Positions 56,994-64,000 of a stretch of 64,000 nt of DNA are shown here, in pieces. The stretch comes from Conus ventricosus (Eukaryota > Mollusca > Gastropoda > Neogastropoda > Conidae). The notes beneath the pieces are model-generated. The model searched no databases, was not told where the DNA came from, and saw only the letters and a list, made by a program, of their open reading frames with translations. The translations under genes were made by a program, and so were the position numbers. Each line of letters opens with the position of its first letter. Position 1 is the stretch's first letter. Location: contig CM031611.1 of NCBI GenBank assembly GCA_018398815.1, forward strand, positions 84,888,824 to 84,952,823. The letters run 5' to 3'.

Positions 56994-57225
56994 AGAGAAT
57001 GTAAATATGTTTGTTCACTATCACCCATGTTATTCTGCACGGAAACTCCCGTTTCAATGTGCTAATTTTGTCAATATTTGGCAGTTTTGAGGTGTTAATT
57101 TTTTTGTGAAACAGGTGTTAATTTTGGCCAAAACTGACATGTGATGGACGTGATTTGTATGTGAAAATGGGGGTTTTCGTGCAAAATAAGATGGGTGGTC
57201 GTGAACGAACATATTTACATTCTCT
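56994..57225. repeat. 232-bp palindromic repeat, right of copy C (inverted)
   Basis: Inverted copy of 46,562-46,792, so Maverick C lies between inverted palindromes. Confidence 0.85.
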
Positions 57226-57540
57226 GAAGCCATGCCCTAAAGGTCTCGGGGTAGTCGCACCTTCGGTGCACTGCGTGAAGGGGAGTCGATCGCAGTGGTT
57301 GTGTGTGGGTTGTTTCCCTTGGCTGTGGTGCTGGCAAGGTTGTTTCTTTGTTATTGTTGTCTGCTTTCCCTTTGTTTTGAGTGATGTGCGTGTAAATAGA
57401 AGTGATTGGAAGTGTTAGTTCTTGTTTTGTGTGTGTGTTTTGTCCGGGGGAAATAGTGAAGAGGGTAGAGGTGGTGGTTCGTCCGGCTTAGCAACCGTGA
57501 CAATCATGAACATCATCATCTGCTTCATCATGATCATGAT

Positions 57541-57553
57541 CATCATGATCATG

Positions 57554-57618
<65 letters not shown>

Positions 57619-57809
57619 CATGTTGTTGTTCTTGTTTTTGTTGTTGTTGTTATTGTTGTTGTTGTGTTCTTCTTCTTCTTTTCTTCTTCTTCTTCTTCTT
57701 CTTCTCTTCTTTCTTCTTCTTCTTCTTCTTCTTCTTCTTCTCTTCTTCGTCGTCGTCGTCGTCTTCGTCTTCTTCTTCTTCTTCTTCTTCGTCTTCTTCT
57801 TCGTCGTCG

Positions 57810-57841
<32 letters not shown>

Positions 57842-57845
57842 ATCT
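57541..57845. repeat. ATC, GTT, CTT and CGT microsatellites
   Basis: Blocks (ATC)n 57,541-57,613, GTT-rich 57,620-57,665, CTT/CGT 57,668-57,845. The surrounding 57,226-57,540 and 57,846-58,118 show nothing recognisable. Confidence 0.95.
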
Positions 57846-58118
57846 TCTCTTCCTCCTCTGCCCTTTTTTCCTTCTATTTTTCCTTAACCTCCTTCGTGTT
57901 CCCCTTGCTTTTGCTCTTCGAGCAGCTGAAGTCCTTGGGAATAAACCGAAAGTAAGGGACGTCATGCGTACTGAATGAAATATAATTTTAGATATTATGT
58001 CATTACTACGCTTCATGAGATAATGGAAAAGGAGAACATAGCTGTTTCAAACCTTCCTCGCCGAGACCATCATCTGCCTTGTAGGTCGCCCCTCCCCCCT
58101 CCCCCAGCCACACTACCG

Positions 58119-59459
<1,341 letters not shown>

Positions 59460-59502
59460 GAAAGACAGAAAAAGAAGAAGAGAGAAGGAGAGAAAGAGAG
59501 AG

Positions 59503-59550
<48 letters not shown>

Positions 59551-59590
59551 TGAAGAAAGAGAGAGAGCGAGACAGAAAGCAAAAGTAAGC
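59460..59590. repeat. (GA)n microsatellite
   Basis: AGAGAG and AAAGA runs. Confidence 0.95.
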
Positions 59591-59732
59591 AAGAAAAAAA
59601 GAAAGGAAGTGTAAAAAAAAGGCTAACTAATCAACAACCGAACTAACCGCCTATCTAAATAACTCACGAACTCACTACTTCACTAACTCACAAACTAAGT
59701 AACTAACTAAAGAACAAACCATTGTAAACCAC

Positions 59733-59806
59733 CACCACCACCACCACAACAAAAATAGTAGTAATACCACCACCAACCATCACCACCACTACGACTACTG
59801 CTGCTG

Positions 59807-59842
<36 letters not shown>

Positions 59843-59886
59843 ACTATTGATGATGACGACGACGACGATGATAAAGATGATGATGG

Positions 59887-59920
<34 letters not shown>
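59733..59920. repeat. ACC/ACT/GAT microsatellites
   Basis: CCACCA, TACTAC and GATGAT blocks. Confidence 0.95.
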
Positions 59921-60072
59921 TTAGAGCAGAAAACGCATGTTTGAAATATTCACCAGACGAGGAATCCAACAGAACATTGAAGGGAAAGACACAGAGGGGG
60001 ATCATATCAGAGAAAGTGAGAAATTTGACGCCTCGCCTAAATGGGAGATTGGACTGTAAAATGTATGGCCTT

Positions 60073-60162
60073 AGGAGGAGAAGGAGGAGGAGGAGGACGA
60101 AGAAGAAGAGGAAGAAGACGAAGAAGAGGAAGAGGAAGAAGAGGAGGAGAAGAGAAGAAGAA

Positions 60163-60197
<35 letters not shown>

Positions 60198-60307
60198 AGA
60201 AGAGGAAGAGGAAGAAGAAGAGAAGAAGAAGAAGAAGAGGAAGAAGAAGAGGAAGAAGAAGAAGAGGAAGAAGAAAGGAAGAAGAAGAAGAAAAGGAACA
60301 GGAAGAA

Positions 60308-60342
<35 letters not shown>

Positions 60343-60465
60343 AGAAGAGAAAAGAAGAAGAAGAAGAAGAAGAAGACAGTGATGCTGCTGCTTCTGCTGC
60401 TGATGATGATGATAATGATGATGATGCTGATGATGCTAATGATGATGATGCTGATGGTAATGAGG
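60073..60465. repeat. GAA/GGA and GAT/GCT microsatellite
   Basis: About 300 bp of AAG/AGG followed by GATGATGCT repeats. The 211-codon frame over it is an artefact. Confidence 0.95.
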
Positions 60466-60775
60466 AAAAACAGGAACAAGAAGACGAACGAGAACAAGAA
60501 CAACAGTAAGAACAAAACAAAAACAAGAGAAATGAACAATGAGAAAGGAGCAAACTCTATGCAAAACAAGAAATAAGTCACACAGATAGAAAAAAGCAGT
60601 CCGTTATATTGCGATATTCTTCAAGCACCCTTCTTCCTCTTCATCTTGTCATTTCACGCAATCAAATTCTTTTCCCCAAAGAAGCCACACACAAAAATTC
60701 CGTACAACAGCGGATTACTTGTGGCTTCATAGCTAGCTTCCGTGCGTTTTTTTCCCCTCATTAACTTTTTTTCCT

Positions 60776-60860
60776 AGCGGCCGCCGTCGCTTGGTGCTTA
60801 ACATCACATTTAGCAAGTGAAGGGTCGCGGGTTTGATTCCCATCAGAGCGTTAAATTGTG
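60776..60860 (+). promoter_or_regulatory. tRNA-like (Pol III) promoter of a SINE-like repeat
   Basis: CGCTTGGTGCTTAACATCAC..AGCAAGTGAAGGGTCGCGGGTTTGATTCCC: an A-box-like start and a B box (GGTTTGATTCC) in tRNA-type spacing. The second copy at 62,705-62,760 lost about 30 bp between the boxes. Confidence 0.65.
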
Positions 60861-61286
60861 AGATTGTTAACCAGCTTCTACCAAAAGCTGCGTGTCCTGC
60901 AGGCTCAAAAGGGAAGACCTAATAACCACAGTGTCGACTTTCGTCCAACTTATGGATGCGTCTTTAAGAGTGTTGCTCAAATTCCCTTACAACATTGTAG
61001 GTGGCGCTGCCTCTCAGGCCTGCTTGACATGGGGAATATTTTGATAATAAAAGAAAGAAGGCCGGCAGTACAGGCCTGCCATATAGTCCTAGAAGAATGG
61101 AATCCCATAGAATCACCTTCACCATCATCATCGTGCTCTTCGATCACTTCTGTGTACCCCTGTATGAGAGCAGGTGCTACTGGGCACCGCCGAAGGGGCT
61201 TGGTAGCAGTGGGGGTCTACTCTGGGTGTTGGTGGCTTCTACGTGCTCGACATTAATTGCTCCTGAGGGATTGCAGGTACAAGGGG

Positions 61287-61665
61287 AGTGCCAGAACACA
61301 CGGGGGTGTGGCTGTAAACGGATAAGCCAAATGCGCAATGGGAAGGATAATGCCCACCTAGTACATGGGGAAAGAAATTGCTCCCAAACCCACCTTGGGT
61401 ATGGCGTAAACTGAGAGCCGACATGCGCTGCAGGAATAATGCCACCCTAGTAGAGTGAAAGTGCTAAGGCGAGTCCCAGAAACCACCTGGGGGTTGGCGG
61501 TAAACGGGAGCCGACATGCGCGAATGTGGAATAATGGCACCCGTAGTAGCATGGGGAAGAGTGATAAGGCAGTGCCAGAACACAACCTGGGGTGGCTGAA
61601 ACGGAAGAGCCGACATGCCGATGTGGGAATAAGCCACCCTAGTAGCATGGCAAGGAGACATCCCA
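61287..61665. repeat. ~95-bp minisatellite, four copies
   Basis: Units containing CCAGAACACA..GGGTGTGGC..AAACGG..GCCGACATGCG..AATAATGCCACCCTAGTA start near 61,287, 61,380, 61,473 and 61,572. The duplicate block has only one unit (about 63,145-63,240). Confidence 0.8.
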
Positions 61666-61683
61666 GCCACCACCCGACCCCCT

Positions 61684-61735
61684 CCCCCCCCCCCCCCCCC
61701 CCAAAAAAAAAAAAAAAAAAACAAGCAAAAAAAAA
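61684..61735. repeat. C-run and A-run
   Basis: C18 followed by A18 and A10, low complexity. Confidence 0.9.
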
Positions 61736-62234
61736 ATTGGTCACTCTCTCATCCCCACTTTCAACAGTGGGTAATGACAGGAGTGTTGCTGCAACACATT
61801 TCCTGTAGATCTCGTTTGGTTCAATGTGAATCAAGGAGACTCAAGGAGGCATTTGGGGATGGACGGGAGTGAGGTGTGATGCAAACTGTTGCTGATGGGA
61901 CTGGGGGGTGGGGTGGGGCGTTAATGAAACTGCATAATATTGCAGTTCCAGAGAGAATGAAAGCATGAAAGGGGTGAAGCATGGGAACGATAAAGCACCT
62001 TGAATCACAGATCACACTTTCAACACGTCCACACAGCGGGCGGGCAGGCTGGCTATCCAGATACTGGGCCGCGGTTTCCATTTGTAACCGCACAAAACCC
62101 TGGCAGCGCTTGGCAGCGTGTGATGGCGGCTCATGTAGAGAGTGATAGAAATGTGGCCGCTAGGAAGAAAGGAGTAGTGCATTAAGAGAGATAGCAGAAA
62201 GAAAGGGAAAAAGGTTATAGAATGATGATAGTGA

Positions 62235-62290
62235 TGATGGTGGTGGTGGTGGTGGTTGGTGGTGGTGGTGTGATGATTTGACGATGATGA

Positions 62291-62335
<45 letters not shown>
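62235..62335. repeat. GGT and GAT microsatellites
   Basis: GGTGGT and GATGAT runs just before the second duplicated block. Confidence 0.95.
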
Positions 62336-62340
<5 letters not shown>

Positions 62341-62344
62341 AAAA

Positions 62345-63640
62345 AGGAAGAACAAGAAGAAGAGCAAGAAGAACACGATCAAGAACAAGAAGAAGAAGAA
62401 ACACAAGAAACAACAACAGGAACAACAATAAAAAGAACAAGAACAAGAGAACTGAGCAACGATTAGAAGGAGTAAACTCTATAAAAACTCTATAGAAACA
62501 AGAAATATATTACAGAAATAGAAGAAATCACTCATTTCCACTGCGATATTTTTCAAGCCCACTACTTCCTCTTTATCTTCGTCGTTTCTGCCAATGCAAC
62601 TCGTCCCTCCAAAGAAATCACCAGAAAAACCCGTGCAACGGCGGATTACTTGTGGCTTCATAGCCAGCTTCCGTGCGTTTTTCCACACATCATTTTTTTT
62701 TTCTAGTGGCCGCTGTCGCTTGATGCTTAATGTCGTGGGTTTAATTCCCATCAGAGCCATTCGTCGGCAGGATTGTTAAGCCATTCCTAACCCGCAGCTG
62801 CATTTCGTATGGCTCAGAAGGGAAGACCTTAACCACACAGTCAATTTTCATTCATGTAATGGGTGCGTCTTTAAGAGAGTTCCTCAAACTGACTTACAAC
62901 ACTGCGGGTGTCATTATCTCTCAGACCTGCTTGAGAACAGCGCAGCCCTGCCATATAGCCTCTGACTAAAATGGAATTCCACATAATCACCTTAATTATC
63001 GGCGTGCTCTTCGATTATTTCTGTGTATCCCTGATCAGAACAGGCATTACTGAACACCACCGAAGTGGCTCGGTGGCAATGCGGTGTCTCCTCCGGTGGG
63101 TGGCTTCATGACGGCTCTATGTTGACTGCTCCCTCAGACTGCAGGAGCTAGGGCAGTGACCCGGGGTGTAGCTGTGAACGGAAAGGCGGAACGAGCGGCA
63201 TGGGAGCAATGTTGTTGGCGTGGCACGGAGTATGAGATACTCCACAACCACCACCACGGGGGAAAAAAAAAGTTCTCCATCTCCCCATCTTTCAACAGTG
63301 AATGAATGAGCAGAAGTGTCGGTGTCAACTCATCTCTCTGTTATCTCGTTTGCTTCAGTCTGGATGAAGGAGACGCTATGAGGCCGTTGTGGAGGAGAGG
63401 GGGCGGGGAGGAGGGGCTCCGATGCAAGCTGTTGCTGATTGGAGAGGGGGTGGAGTGGACGTTAATGAAGCTGCATAATATTGCAGTTCCAGCGAGAATC
63501 AAAGCATGACAGGGTGAGGCATGGGAACGATCAAGAACCTTGATCCACCGATCACACTTTAAACACGTCCATAGAGCGGGCGGGTAGGCTGGCAATCGCG
63601 CCTTTTCAGACACCGCACTGTGTTTTCCATGTGTAACCGC
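62345..63640. repeat. Duplicated block, copy 2
   Basis: Shorter version of 60,466-62,100 with one minisatellite unit. Ends at TTCCATGTGTAACCGCA, matching TTCCATTTGTAACCGCA at 62,078. Confidence 0.8.
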
Positions 63641-63839
63641 AGATTGAAGATAGCCCCCTGGTATTTCTTACCAAGCCACAAAAATTGTCACTTACTGTTA
63701 TCGTGTGCCATCGTGTACCGGTGGAAATGGGAGGACACGTATAAACATCGCATGCATCCTTTGTGAGAAACTGGAGGAATAAATGATATAAATGAAAATG
63801 AGTGACTGATATTTGAATGGTACGGGAAACGACTGAATG

Positions 63840-63980
63840 AGCGCCAGTAGGCTGCTCTTCGACCGACTCTACCTGGGTAGGCAGCCCGTTGAGTGAGTGA
63901 GGTAGTGTGTTTATTGTAAAGCGCTTAGAGCTTGGTCTGTGACCGAGGATAGGCGCTATATAAATACCCAATATAACAAT
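63840..63980 (+). mobile_element. SINE-like tail
   Basis: TTGTAAAGCGCTTAGAGCTT..GAGGATAGGCGCTATATAAA followed by an AT-rich end is typical of a SINE/LINE tail common in molluscs and other lophotrochozoans. A TACCTGGGTAGGC stretch precedes it. Confidence 0.6.
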
Positions 63981-64000
63981 ATATAATATAAATGCCTTGG

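Larger units (their letters stand above)
46562..57225. mobile_element. Maverick/Polinton copy C (decayed, lacks polymerase), flanked by inverted palindromes
   Basis: Collinear with copy A from protein X to the subterminal repeats at 56,519, then about 475 bp of unrelated DNA and an inverted copy of the 231-bp palindrome. The polymerase seen in copy A is absent. Single-base indels are frequent. No matching target duplication is seen outside the palindromes (ATGTG left, GAAGC right). Confidence 0.8.
60466..62100. repeat. Duplicated block, copy 1
   Basis: Begins after a GAT array and is collinear with 62,345-63,640: GCGGATTACTTGTGGCTTCA at 60,711 and 62,641, the tRNA-like promoter, GCTCAAAAGGGAAGACCTAA, TTTCAACAGTG, and GAACGATAAAGCACCTTGAA near the end. 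Both copies start beside GAT repeats. Confidence 0.8.

Noticed and set aside
57155..57418. 87-codon plus-strand frame
   Set aside because: Starts inside the 232-bp palindrome and continues into unremarkable sequence; no conserved features.
59844..60581. Long frames on both strands (up to 245 codons)
   Set aside because: They lie across GAA/GAT microsatellites and consist of single-residue runs.
60776..60860. Functional tRNA gene
   Set aside because: Only A- and B-box-like promoter parts are present; no acceptor stem or full cloverleaf, and the second copy lacks 30 bp.

Overview
The window is eukaryotic repeat-rich DNA with no host gene that I can support. It has microsatellites, nested transposons, a tRNA-promoter SINE-like block and a SINE-type tail of the 'GGCGCTATATAAAT' kind. 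Together with Penelope-like GIY-YIG retroelements and Maverick/Polinton elements, this suggests a marine invertebrate, most likely a mollusc. That is inference; nothing seen fixes the species.

Three Maverick/Polinton-type virus-like elements dominate. Copy B (16,670-32,129, 15.46 kb) is complete at both ends. It has ~0.7 kb near-identical terminal inverted repeats (TIRs), a 5-bp target duplication TGCTT, a protein-primed family B DNA polymerase, an A32/FtsK-like packaging ATPase, a candidate capsid protein, and several convergent or divergent small genes that recur in the other copies. It interrupts the reading frame of a Penelope-like element. The segment where its integrase or protease should lie (19.8-21.3 kb) is unreadable homopolymer-rich sequence. 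Copies A (538 to ~13,135) and C (46,562-57,225) belong to a second lineage with a different gene order. They retain a recognisable retroviral-type DDE integrase and are heavily frameshifted. Copy C lacks the polymerase, and copy A has lost the N-terminal part of it. Copies A and C each abut a ~231-bp palindrome whose first bases resemble the terminal palindrome of copy B.

Layout: 1-537 microsatellites; 538-13,135 Maverick A; 13,136-15,217 unrecognised; 15,218-15,317 gap of N; 15,321-16,085 Penelope-like fragment (minus); 16,110-33,905 a second Penelope-like element (plus) carrying Maverick B and a ~1.06 kb piggyBac-like element flanked by TTAA; 33,910-44,239 a Ty3/gypsy LTR retrotransposon (minus) with ~2 kb LTRs, a proline-tRNA-like primer site and integrase before reverse transcriptase; 44,400-45,480 a third Penelope-like fragment; 45.5-46.4 kb AT microsatellites and a ~225-bp tandem repeat; 46,562-57,225 Maverick C; 57.2-60.4 kb microsatellites with plain sequence between; 60.4-63.65 kb a tandemly duplicated block containing a tRNA-like promoter and a ~95-bp minisatellite; a SINE-like tail at the right edge.

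Within the Mavericks the genes look like a self-replicating virus-like set: polymerase, integrase, packaging ATPase, candidate capsid proteins and small membrane proteins. Many start codons are immediately preceded by a T-run/TATA/A-run motif, often in short divergent intergenic spacers. Many frame breaks fall in homopolymers, and 19.8-21.3 and 34.4-45.4 kb look like poorly polished sequence, so gene death and sequencing error cannot be separated by eye.
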